Origin: Cladorhizidae sp. MBARI D1340-BT2
Taxonomy: Eukaryota; Porifera; Demospongiae; Poecilosclerida; Cladorhizidae
Direction: 5' to 3'
Assembly: GCA_028752905.1 (NCBI GenBank)
Contig: JAQNBH010000011.1
Location: 34,610,396-34,674,395 of the forward strand
DNA length: 64,000 nt
Made by a program: the position numbers and the translations under genes. The notes beneath the pieces were generated by a model, which ran no database searches, was not told the DNA's origin, and was given only the letters and a program-made list of their open reading frames with translations. Below are positions 12,001-24,000 of this stretch, piece by piece; position 1 is the first letter of the stretch, and every line of letters starts with the position of its first letter.

Positions 12001-15000
12001 ATAGGTTAGTTTTGGATATGAAAATGATAGGCAAATATTTTCCCCCTCATATGTACCAGTTCAGGATATAGAATCAAACTTTAGAGATGTATAAAAAAAC
12101 ACAAGACTTTCTCTAACAGTTTAAATATTAAATTATGAAATAAATTCTCTGCATTACATATTTTGGGTGAGTAAGTTTATGGTAATTTGTTGTTAGCACT
12201 GATCTCAGTATCAAATTTTTGGCCTAGAATATTCCATAACCGTATAAGAAGAAATATTTGATGAATGCAGAATTTTCTCAGAAAAATAGCCATTGTCCAG
12301 CTATGGAGAATAGTAGGAGATTGTTCACACTTTCATTACTGTCAAGTGTTATTGCATTATTTTCTTGATTTCATGGCTAAAAAATAAAAAATTTCTAAGC
12401 CATACTCAAGTGAGGGTAACAAGAACTTGCAGATTCATATGGTTATTAGGTTATTGTCATTTTCCAGGTTCCATTTATTCACTCAGTCAATCCCAACATT
12501 TATACTTTAAAAACGTAATACGACAGTCATTTGTTGTACTTTAATGTTTCTAAAGTGTTTCTCCATGTTTTAAACCTGTAACAATATATAAGGGGGAAAA
12601 TAGTTGCCATATGCAACAGTAACCCACAACCTGATTCTTATACCAAACTGCAGGTTATTGTAATTGTGTTCTAACAGTTTAAGATTATACCTGGATAGCC
12701 ATGAGGCTGACTGACTACAGAGCTTCAGAGGAATATTTAGTCCCCCAGGATAGTTGGGAATATCCCATGAAACTCATATTGATCATAGGTAATGGAACAC
12801 GTATTATCCTGGGATACAAATTGTTCTAGGTCCCATTAAAAACATCTAGCAGAGAAGGAGCTATGCGGCACTTCGAGTATACAGGAGAACTATATCCTGG
12901 GCAGATACTCAATCTGCCATGCTCCCTCCAGGTTACTTGCTTGTACTGCTCGCTCAGTTGTTTATTTGTTTGGTGGCAAAGCATCACTTGGCAATAGTGA
13001 ATAAATCCTGTAAGTATAGCCAACCTTCTTATAAACTGCATAATTGTTGGGAGTCATTGCTGCAGGAGGAAAAAAAATTAAAAACAAAACAAACAACAAC
13101 AACTTGCATTTCTATTTAAATCCATGTAGGAGTAATAATTGAAGAAATCTCGCTATATGGTCAGTTTTCACAATTCTGGCCACTTTATAGAAGTAGAATG
13201 TAGAGGATAGCGCCGTGCGCCTTTACTTCTTGGATTGAACTGAATGCAAATATCATGTGTCTCCAAAGCAATGTGTGCAACAACTGAGTATTGGGTAAAG
13301 GATCAATCAGGTAAGGGGTCGTACGTTTACAATGTCCAAGTATACTATACAATGTCCACTACTTCCCCCAAGTAGGCAGTATGGCCTACTGAGAGATTGT
13401 TTACTTATGTCCATATCGGTCGATTGGTTTTGGTCCTCGCCTGCTTCGTCGCAGGGGTGGCGGCCGCATGTTGGGTAGGAGTTTGCTGGATTCCAATTGG
13501 GAGGAGGGCGAGGGTTGGCGAGGGGGTGTTCCTGGAGAGATGATGGTTCTGGGCGCCGCGGGGCGGCTGGGGGCCGGTGTTGCTGGCGAGGTCCCGGTGG
13601 GGCGGACGGGTGGTTTGGCCGGCGTCTGGGCGACCGAGGCGTATGATCTGGGGATGCTTCCGGGTTGAGCGACAGGGGTGGTCTGAGCCGGCGTTGCCGG
13701 TGGTGGAGGGGCGGTTGCCGGGGTGGTCGGAGGCTCTTGCGGGGGCGTGAGGCCTGTGGTTGTGGGCAGTGGATCGGGTTGGGGTTGCCTCATGTCGTGG
13801 TAGGTGGGGATAAGCGGTCGCTCTTGTGGGATCGGGGCATCCGGAAGGGGGGAGTATGGCGGCTGGGACGTGGGTTTCGTCTGGTGCGGGGTGTATCGTC
13901 GGAGGAATCTGCGGTTTCTGGTGGTGAGTCTGCCTGAGCCGTCTGTGCGAACAGAGTACTGATGGTATTGGAGGACTTCTACGACCGTGCCTGTCTTGTC
14001 CCACTTGTTGGGGTGGCGGCCAGTCTGGTTTTGGACCAGGACAGTGTCGCCGCACTTGAGGGGGGAGAGGCCCTGGGTGTGTTCGTCCCATCGTGTTCGG
14101 CCCGTGATGGATCGTTTGGAGAGTGCCCTCTCGCGGAGATCGAGATGGTCGGACCAGTGTGTGTGAGGCCGATAGCGGTCTGGTATGCCGGGGAGGAGGT
14201 CACGGGTGGGTCTGCCAAAGAGGCAAGTGGCGGGAGTCATCTTGGTCTCAGGATCCGGTCCATTCCTGTACTGCAATAGGGCCTTGTGGAACTTGTCGGA
14301 GAGGGCGCCGTCTGGGCCGGTGTTTCCGGCGATCAGTCGCTTCATGGTTTTCACTGCAACTTCGGCCCGGCAGTTTGCATGAGGGTTGTATGCCGACGAT
14401 ATTCTATGGTGCACTCCCCAGTTGGCCAGGAAGGCCCTGGTTGTGTGGGAGGCGAATTCTGGGCCGCCGTCCGACGTAAGTGTGTCGGGTATCCCGAAGG
14501 TTGAGAACGTGTCTCTGAGCATCTGGGTGAGGCCTGTTGCTCCGTCTCTAGACGTGGTGACGACTGGCCAGTTGGAGAAGCGGTCCACCAGGACAAGGTA
14601 GGTGACCCCTTGGTGGTGAAAAAAATCTGCGCATATGTGCTGGAATGGGTAGATGGGTTCCACTGGTGTGATGGACGGCATGGCGGGTTGAGAGGGGGCG
14701 TTGCCGTTGCATACGACACATCTGTCTCTGGTGGCCGCAATATGTTTGGTTATCCCTGGCCAGAATATGGAGGCTTCTGCCCGTGCGGTCATCTTGCTGA
14801 CGCCTTGGTGAGCTGCATGGAGTGCGTCGAGGCAGGCAGGTCGTAGCTCTGTTGGGATAATGATCCTGTCCCCGCAGCAGATGACTCCGTCGACTGTGGA
14901 GAGGGCGTGGATGAAGGGGAAGTAATCCCGGGTCGTTGGTGGCATGAGGTGCCTTCTTTCTGGCGGCCCGTGTTCGATGAGTAGGGATAGCTTCTGTAGG

Positions 15001-18000
15001 GACTGGTCTGCTGCAGTGGCGACCTGGAGTGTCTCCCAGTCGAGGGGTATGCCTGTGATGGCGGCGCAGAGGGCGGTTGCAAGGCCGGCGTCGTCGTCCT
15101 CGGTGGGATGAGCAATTGAGATGCCCGCCAGGAGTGTAGTTGGTATCCTGGGGCTGTGGTTGGGGCAAGCCGAGTCGGGTGCTGTGTTGTCGTCGGGGAG
15201 GTTCATCCTGGTTGGGCTGGGGATCCCGGATGGGTGGCGTGAGAGGGCGTCGCTTGTCTTATTTCTCACGCCGGGAATGTGCACCATCCGGAATCTGTAC
15301 CTGAGTGTTTTCTCCTTCAGATTGCGTAACCTGGTGTTGGGGATGTCCTCCAAGGATCGATCGCCGAAGAGCTTCAAGAGGGGCTTGTGGTCGACTGCAA
15401 TGACAAGGTCACTGCAGCCGAGCACGAAATGGCGAGCTTTGTCAAGCGCCTCCACCACGGCCAGTGCTTCTCCTTCGACGGGCGCGTATCTCGACTCTGC
15501 TGGGTGGGTGAACCGGGATCCGACTAGGGTAACCTTCCACCCCTCCTGGCAGCAGAAGATCTCGCGGGATGGGCACTGGCAGTGTTTCTGGAATAGCCAG
15601 TACCCAATCCCGTCCTTGCTCCAGTCAGTCGCCAGGCAGGTGGGGAGGTTCGTATCGAAAATCTTGACCCCTTCCTGGATCCTTGTGCAGATCTCTGTCT
15701 TGGAAGCGTCGAATGCTTGCTGGAGATCTGGGCTCCATGTGAACGGGGAGGATGGCTTGAGTAGGGAGCGGAAGGGGGACATCACGGATGCCATGGAGAA
15801 GGCATACGCGACCTGGTTGACGAGGCCGAACCAGGCCCGTATGTCTGTGATGCTTGTTGGTGTCGGGAATTCGGAGATGGCACGGAGGTACTTTCGACAG
15901 GGCGTGACCTCTGTCTGGGTTATCTCGAATCCGGCAAATTCTACTTCATCTTGGGCGAAGCAGAACTTGCTCGGGTTGAGGGTGATGCCGTTTCTCGCAC
16001 AGATGTCTAACCATTCCGTTGCCTGGTGGAATGCATCCTCAATGGAGCCTGACCAGAGGAGGGCATCATCGATGCATTTGGTTTTCTTCTCAACTCCGGC
16101 TACGAGGCTGTCATAGCGGGCTGTGTATGCATCTCCAGAGGCTATGTAGCCCTGTGGTGCGGAGCGATATCGATACCGTCCCCATGGGGTGATGAAGGTG
16201 GTGAAGTGGCGGTCGGCTTCCGCGAGGGCGACGGAGTGGTAACCGTTCCAGGCATCAAAGATGGTCTTCTTGGTGTGCATTGGAACGGCTCTGGCCTGGT
16301 GGAAAGGGGACTGTGTGTGGTGCGTCTCCCGAGTTGCGTGCTGGTTTAATTGTTGAAAATCAATGGTCCGCCTGAGGGACCCGTTCTTCTTGGTGCATAT
16401 GACCATTCGATGGCACCAAGTGTCAGGGGTCCCCAGGGGGACCTGCTCCAGGACTCCGAGGCGGACATCCCGGTCGAGGCCGGCCTTTACTTCATCCTGC
16501 CAGTGTATGGGGATGGCAATGGGAGTGTGGTAGGGTTTGGGGGTGTCTGAGGGGTCGATGTTGAGGCTCAGTGGAGGGCCGGACATCATGGGGAGGGGTT
16601 GGTGCTCGCAGACGTTGAAAGCACTGCCTGCGTACAGGTCCCGTAGGTGCTGCTCGAGCCGACCCCGATTGGCCTCTGTGGCTGGGAATGGGAGGCTGGT
16701 GGGTCTGGGGGGCGGTTGTGCCCTGGTAGGGCATGAGCAGGTTTTGGGGGATGTAACTATTGTATCCCGCCCTGACTGGCTCACCTTTGGGGTCTGAGTT
16801 GGGAGCACGATAGGTGGCGGAGATCTGGTCTGCGGGATTGTCCGATGGTGTTGATCTGGAGGTCTGGCCTGCGGGTCCGCTGAGATGATGTCGATTTTGT
16901 GTGGGCGTTGTTCCAGCATCTGTCCCCTTGCCTTGCCTTTTCCAGAGGGTGACATGGGCGTGCTGAGGGGGAAATCCTTGGGGATCAGTCCCAGGTCTGC
17001 GCAGGTGGCCAGGCTGAGGTACAGCTTGTTGGCGATCTCAGAAAAGTAGATCATCTGTCTCGTTTCGGGGCCTGTGGGGTTGGCCCTGATCCTGATGATA
17101 GCTGCTCCTAGGATCGGCAGGTTGGTGCCGCTGGCCGAGTGCATAATCATTTTTACAGGTATGAGATCTGAGGCTGTGAGACGGAGCCTGGACAGGAGGC
17201 CTGGGCCAGCTAGGCAGCTTTGGCAGCCTGTGTCCGCCATGGCAGTGGTGGCGAGGTTGTGGGTCTCCGTGCGGAGGGTGTGGCCGTGGTGTCTGAAGTC
17301 CTCGGCCAGCGCTGATAGTGAGACGTCTACGTACGGTTGGGGTGGTGACTTCCTCTGGGTCCAGAGCTGGGATATTGGGTCCCAGGTCTGATGGTGGAGG
17401 GTTCCTTCAACCATCGTGTCGACTTGTTCGAATATGGCGCTCTCGTGTTCCACGGATTGCCAGCACATCTGGGCAGTATGGTTCTGTCGACCGCAGGATG
17501 AACACGTGGTGCCAAATGCAGGGCAGTGGATGCACCTGTGGGCCGTGCGTTCCTGTTCTCCGTGGCCTTGGCGGCCACAGAAGTTGCAGATGCCACGGTT
17601 GTTGGGTGTGGCTCTGGGGGACCTGTTGAGGGGTTGGCTCTGGCCCTTGGTTGAGGTGTTCCTCGGGTTGGGGTGGCTGTATTCTCTGGTTTGGGTGTGG
17701 CCTGGGGGTGTGGATTGGTTTTGGGTGGGTGTGGCTTTTCCTTGACCTGGTCCAGGGCGTGGGGTGTGGCGTTTCTGCTGACGCCTGTAGGTACTGCTGA
17801 TTGCCTCTCCCCCTCCATCATCGTCGATGGCGCTCGTGGATGTGGGCGTGGTCATCGACGCCGCTGATCGTTTGCCAGCTGCCCGCACCTCCACGAAGCG
17901 AATCGTTTCCTCCACACCCATGTCCTGATCTGGGTGCTTCAGAAGATCTTCCTGTATCTCTGCGTCGGCCAGACCGACGCAAAGCTGATCCGCCACACGC

Positions 18001-21000
18001 TCCTCCCCTTGGTTCGAGATGCGGTCACAGCCAGCGCACTTCTTCGTGAACCGGCACACTTCAGCTTGGCCACGGAGCCTGGCCGCAAACGCCCTGACTG
18101 GTTCTCCCCGATCCTGGGACATCCTACTCAGGGCCACCCTGGCCACCTTGGGGTTCTCCTCCCTGACAGCCAATACTCTGATGGCCTTGAGTAGGTCTGC
18201 CTCCGTCATCTCTTCCAGTGGGGTGGGTCCGATGGCGTTTCTGGTGACATCCCTACGCAACTTGGCGTCACAGCATTCAAGGAGCTGGACTGAGGTGTCT
18301 CGGCCTGATAGCTACACTGCCTGCGAGTATGATTTCCATCTGATCGTAAAGTAGGACCAACCTTCAGTCGTGCCCCCGGATGAGATTTCAGGCCGTTTCA
18401 CGGAGGCGGGCTTGGCCTTGGTAGCCCTGCTGTGGGTCATGGCATGGGTTGACAAGACCACTGCCGCCACTGCTGGGTCAATACCCGATGGGGTACTGTA
18501 GACACAGCCCGGGAAAGGACATCTGACAGCTTCCATCGTTGTGGTGCTCTTCAATTGGAATCTCCGTGAATTGCACTCTCTGGATGCCTTCCTTTCCTAG
18601 GATGCTGTTGTAGTTGGCTAATAGAAGCTATACAAGAGTTGTTGCACGCATAGAGGATAGCGCCGTATGCCTTTACTTCTTGGATTGAACTGAATCATAC
18701 TTGCCAACTTTCCATAAGTTAATTCCGGGACATGCGAATTTTCGACTACGCCCCCTATTTAGCGTGCGCCTTTCCCTTGACTACGCCATTAATTTTATAC
18801 GCCCTAACTAACCGGCTCATCTCATCATACGGCTGTGAGGTAGTATTCTCTGTAGATTTCTGGAAGAGGCGGTTGAATTGATCCATTGAGGGCAAGATAA
18901 AAGAACAACAGAGGCTTCGTCAGAGGATTCTCAAGCCTTGAAAGAATGCTACAGACCTTAGCTGTTCAGCTTCCTCACAAGACAAGAAGAATGACTTCAA
19001 ACCATCATACTGCCTGAGGTAACGATTCACACACTTCAGCAAGCTGAGCCATCGTGTGGGGCAATGCTTCAAAATCACCCCTGGCTCAGTGGTGAAAAGT
19101 GAACACCATAGGATGACAAATTGCTGCTCTCTTGCTGTAGTAGAATATGTCGATGAACAGCTTGTCAATGTTCACTGGGAGTACCTTCAAACCAGCTTTG
19201 ACTGTTAAATCAGCCAAATGGCAGATGCAACCAACATCATACAAAGTTGGGATCTCATCCTTAATCAGCTTCTGCACACCTGACCTTACTCCTTTCATAA
19301 CATTGGTAGTAACATTGGTGGTATCAGACATGAAAGACACTGCATTGTCAAAGCTGAGCCCATTCTTAGTCAGTGACTCTTGAAACAAGTTGGTAGCTAT
19401 ATCAATGTTCACAACAGGCATATCCAAGAATCTCGTCCGTACTTCACCTACCTGTGGATCAAGAAGCCTCAAAAGAATTATGCATGACTTATCCCTCTTG
19501 TCATGGGATTCATCAATCATCAAAGAGAATAGACCACTTGACCATAACTCTCTGTGTGAAGTAAGGAGCAAGAGCTTTCCATGCTTTCTTCACTATGGTG
19601 GTGGTTTTGGTGTGGGAACAGGATAATTTCTTTGCAATTTCAGAGTCTGGGAACATCTTGCTGAAAAGCTTGGTGGCATGGTCACTAGACGGAAAGGATA
19701 TGTTGTGCTTAGCAACAAATGTAGCCCACCTGACCTCTGCTTCGATTACTTGATCACTTCTCTGATGTTGGAAGAGAGAGGTGATTGGAATAGTTGATAG
19801 CACAGCCTTTGACATATCCTTATGTTTCTTGCTCTTGAGGTGAGATGTGACATCATTACGGCCACCATGGGTAACACCAAAGTCGATTGCACACAGAGTA
19901 CATCGGGCATACAAGTGACCTAAAATGAAGGCAAGACTACTGACATTACTATTGCATTGAACACAAGCAGCACACTGTACCCATGATGTTATTATTTACC
20001 CTGTATTATTATTTACCCTGTATTTGCTGTATTCCATGCTTACTTAATTTGTCAATCAATTTCATTATATATTTTTTATTTATACCTTTGAAACACTTGC
20101 CTATCCCCTGAAATTCTTTGATCCATTTATTGTCAAAATGGCATTTTCTTTGCTACACTATATAGCCATTTTGCAATGCAATTATCAGATAACGTGCTGA
20201 GAAGTTTCACGTGAGTGCCGCACCTCCAATCGAAACAAGGTCAAAGGTTGTTTCGGGAGTTTATCTGAAGTTTTTGCTAAAAAGTGTCCTGTTTTTGTTG
20301 TTTTAGTAATGTTAAAGGACTAAACTAAACAAGCTTGAGACTGCAGTGGCCATCTAAGCGAGTGGAAGCGCAAGGTGCGCGTAGCTGTAAATTCCGGGAC
20401 ATTTCCGGGACAAGGACACCACCGGGACAAGGCTCAAAATTCCGGGACTGTCCCGGCCATTCCGGGACGGTTGGCAACTCTGCTGAATGCAAATATCATG
20501 TGTCTCCAAAGCAATGTGTGCAACAACTGAGTATTGGGTAAAGGGTCAATCAGGTAAGGGGTCGTACGTTTACAATGTCCAAGTATACTATACAATGTCC
20601 ACTAGAATGGAGATATTCTATGTAAGGATCAAAAGTGTGGAATATCTAAAACAAAATATATGTAGTTATTCCACCAGACAGAAAGTACAGCTTGATGACC
20701 TCAGTCTCAGTGTGCTTCCCATTTTCTATTTACAGGTGGCTGCTAAACTGAATACTTGTCATTTTATTTCAATGCTTTTTAAAGCTGGAGTGGTTCAGAG
20801 ATATTTTTATCATCTGTTTATCCTCAACAGTAGAAAACAAAAGTATTAGACATGGTGTTGTATATATGAGCTAGAGCCAATTGCACAGCTTCAGCAATAT
20901 TCAGACTGAAAGTATCACCAAATTAACAAAGAGTACCTTTGTATTAAATATAATATCATGTCCCACTGTGTCTTAACCTTAGTAATATAAGATCTCACAT

Positions 21001-24000
21001 AATATTTCCTTTTTCTGTCCTAGATTATCATCATTCTCCAATAAATCAGGTACAGATTTATATATAGGTAGATTATGATATAAAAATAATAATCTCTAAA
21101 TTTTCTCTATATTTAGATGAGGAAGCAGAATTAAGTTCACATAGAGTGCATAGTTCATTTAAGCTGAACATTTCAAGGCATCTTAAGATTAATTCCTGCA
21201 ACTTGAAGATAAATGAAACTGTGGGACAAGGTAGGTTCCCATCCCTGTATAAATATTAAAATGGTCAACCGTACTTAACTCTTTCCCCGGTGTAAGCGCC
21301 ATATGGCGTAATAGCTTTTGAAAAATCATAAAAAATCAATCATTGGGTTGTTTTGCAAAACAAAAATATCATAAAATAGCGCTATTCTAACTGCAGCTAC
21401 ATTCAAAATTATACGGCAATAGCGCCATGGTAACTAGGGAAATCCCGCCGCAAAGTTCAAGGGGTCAATTCTGCCATAGAATTTAAAATGCTATCTTTTG
21501 ATGAGATGCTCACAGCGGTCCTGGACGACAACTTCGACGACTTCGGGTTATCTGACGATGAATCTGAGGAAGGGGAGAGTGAAGCTATCTATGCCTACCG
21601 TGGACAGCCCAGTTTGGATCGTGACCAAGTAGAGCTACTCGGCAGAGACTTTTCCAATCGAAACCATGGCAGTATGGACAAAGCTATGGCTGTTGGAGGC
21701 GAAGGCATTGATCCTGGCAGTCCTCCTGGTAAGTCAATGAACTTTGCTAGCTATATATAAAGCCTGATAGTCTGAGGAGCTGGCTAAATCATGGTGTTAG
21801 CTACACCTGTGTAATAATAGCCTACTTTCCTTTATAGTTCTAGCTGTACTTGATTCCTTGACTTGTCTAATAAGTCGACGAATAACAACTCTATCATGTT
21901 CAGGTTTGATGGAGCAAGTGATGGACCACGATGGAGATAATACCATGGCACAGCTTCCCCACGTTCAGATGAGTTCTGATAAAGATAGTGGTGCAAACAC
22001 ACCTACCCCACTCTCTTCATCCATACTGCATGAGGACGCTCGTCTTGTAGACCTACACGAGGACGTACTTTTCTCAGAAGTAGGAGTGTCCAACTCTCCC
22101 CCTTACCTTCATCCAGTGCTAGTCTTACTGCACGAGGACACTTGTATATCAGACTATGAGTATGTCATTACAGAGTATTGTATTGTATAATTGCTCTTTG
22201 ATTCTGTGTACATTGTATCAATATTATTGGTTATGGGAATTGTATCAATAATATTGGTGGGAATTCTATACGGTAGAAATTATGTCCTCTCTGTTAGTCA
22301 GGCAAACGTCTGTCATACTACAGCATATCTCAAGTTGTTCCTAAAGTTGGCTGAAAATAGAAGGATATTTATAATCTACAATACAATAATATACCAAAAA
22401 ATTTATTTTTTATTATTATTAAACAACATCATAATGATATTCATACATGTGCGGTTTGGTTACCTAGCAACATGAATTGACCACAATAATGTCCAACAGT
22501 AGAGCTATCTTGTGGTATATGGTTGCTAGGCACTATTGTTAACCTCTGATTTAATATCAATTTATTTGTACTTAATGGTCAATTTTTAATTTTTTTCCAA
22601 ATAAACTAACCGGGAGAAGAGTTAATATACAGGTTCTCAATAAATTCTCAGTTGACATAGTAGACTTTCTTGATAATCAACTAAATTTATTCAATATATA
22701 TATATGGCCTAGATAATTCAGCATTCTTTATGAAAGCTAGAGATCTATCTAGTGAGTAAATTTAAATTTATTAACTGGAAAATAGTTATATCCTTCTGGT
22801 TATTTCATGAATAACTAAATTGTTAGGTGACTTGCCAGCATGTGGGGTTCATAGTGTAGCAAGCTGCAACCAATCTTTACGAAATGTATTTGTCAATGCA
22901 AGGCCTATCTGCAGTTCAAGCTCTCTTAATGGACCACGCTAGAAGCAGAAAATCTCTGAAAAATAGACCAATTGATTTTAACATGCATCAAATAATTTAC
23001 AAACCTCCAAGAAGGGGACAACATCTGTGTTTCGGACACTGGACGCTACTTGAAATTCCATAGAAACAATATAGCAATTCAGAATTACCTCCATCACAGC
23101 AGACAATCCAAAGCCATGCCCATATCATAATATATTAACCACACACATAATTTAATTAATACAATGTCATAATAATGCTTTTAGTAGCTAATAGTTATAG
23201 AGGTTCAGCAGAAACTAAGGAGTTCACAAGTTCTGACATCCTATCTATATAAGGATTTGCTCCATAAATACGGTATATACACGAAACCTCCAGTCCATAT
23301 CCAGCTATATTGATTATCTCTCTAAAAAGGCCTGATTATTTCATACCTAAAAAATTGGCACTGTACCAAATTATAGGAACATGACCTACGATAGCAAATT
23401 CTTTACAAATCACTCAACATCTCTGCTCTTGATTCACTACTGATTCACCTATGGTGATTTGTGTTGAACTGGATAGGGTGTGGTACCATCAATTTCCATG
23501 TCGCTGTTCTGCACTTTCACTGTTCACAATTGGCTGTCTATCATCAAGATTTGCTATAGGATTAAAGTTGTGCAACGTGTACCCACGAATCCAAAATGTC
23601 AATTATAACACCCTAGCTTATAGTGCTACAGCATGGCTTCACTTATTATTTTTTATGAAGGGAATTCACATGTCATTGAAGAAAAAGGTAGAAATAATAA
23701 AGCATGGTTAGAAGAATGGAGCAATAAGTTTAAGAGCATTGGGAGAATTTTATAAGTGTGGAAAGACTAAAGTTGGTCTGATATTAAAGTGCAAGGAGAC
23801 TTTGTTGTTGATGTATGGCAGTGAATCCAAATGGGAGTACCTCATCCATTAGAGTTAGTGAAATAAGCAAAGTACTGTATGAGTGGTTTGTCATTGCATG
23901 CTTTAAGAACATCTAACATGGGGACAATAGCAGACAGAAAAATCTTAAGAAATAGCCAAGTCACTTGGAATGTCATGCTTGTAGGGTTTTAGTGAAAAGA

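Larger units (their letters stand above)
18651..20604 (-). repeat. 5' LTR of gypsy element 2, split by insertion
   Basis: LTR sequence occupies 18651-18695 and resumes at 20483-20604, with ctgaat present on both sides of the insertion. The TSD gaatg follows at 20605-20609. Confidence 0.92.
13196..20609 (-). mobile_element. Ty3/gypsy LTR retrotransposon 2 (near-intact), with nested DNA transposon
   Basis: The LTRs are 13201-13361 (161 bp) and 18651-18695 plus 20483-20604; the second is split by a 1.8 kb insertion. The TSD gaatg lies at 13196-13200 and 20605-20609. The LTR ends match element 1 (TAGTG...CCTCTA in element sense). A polypurine tract (plus cttccccc, 13362-13369) abuts the 3' LTR. 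The LTRs differ at about three positions. The single Gag-Pol frame is open apart from one stop. It belongs to the same family as element 1 but its LTR sequence is clearly different. Confidence 0.95.

Noticed and set aside
18690..20488. An 8-bp target duplication for the nested hAT-like element
   Set aside because: Only ctgaat (6 bp) is identical; the two preceding bases differ (aa versus tg).
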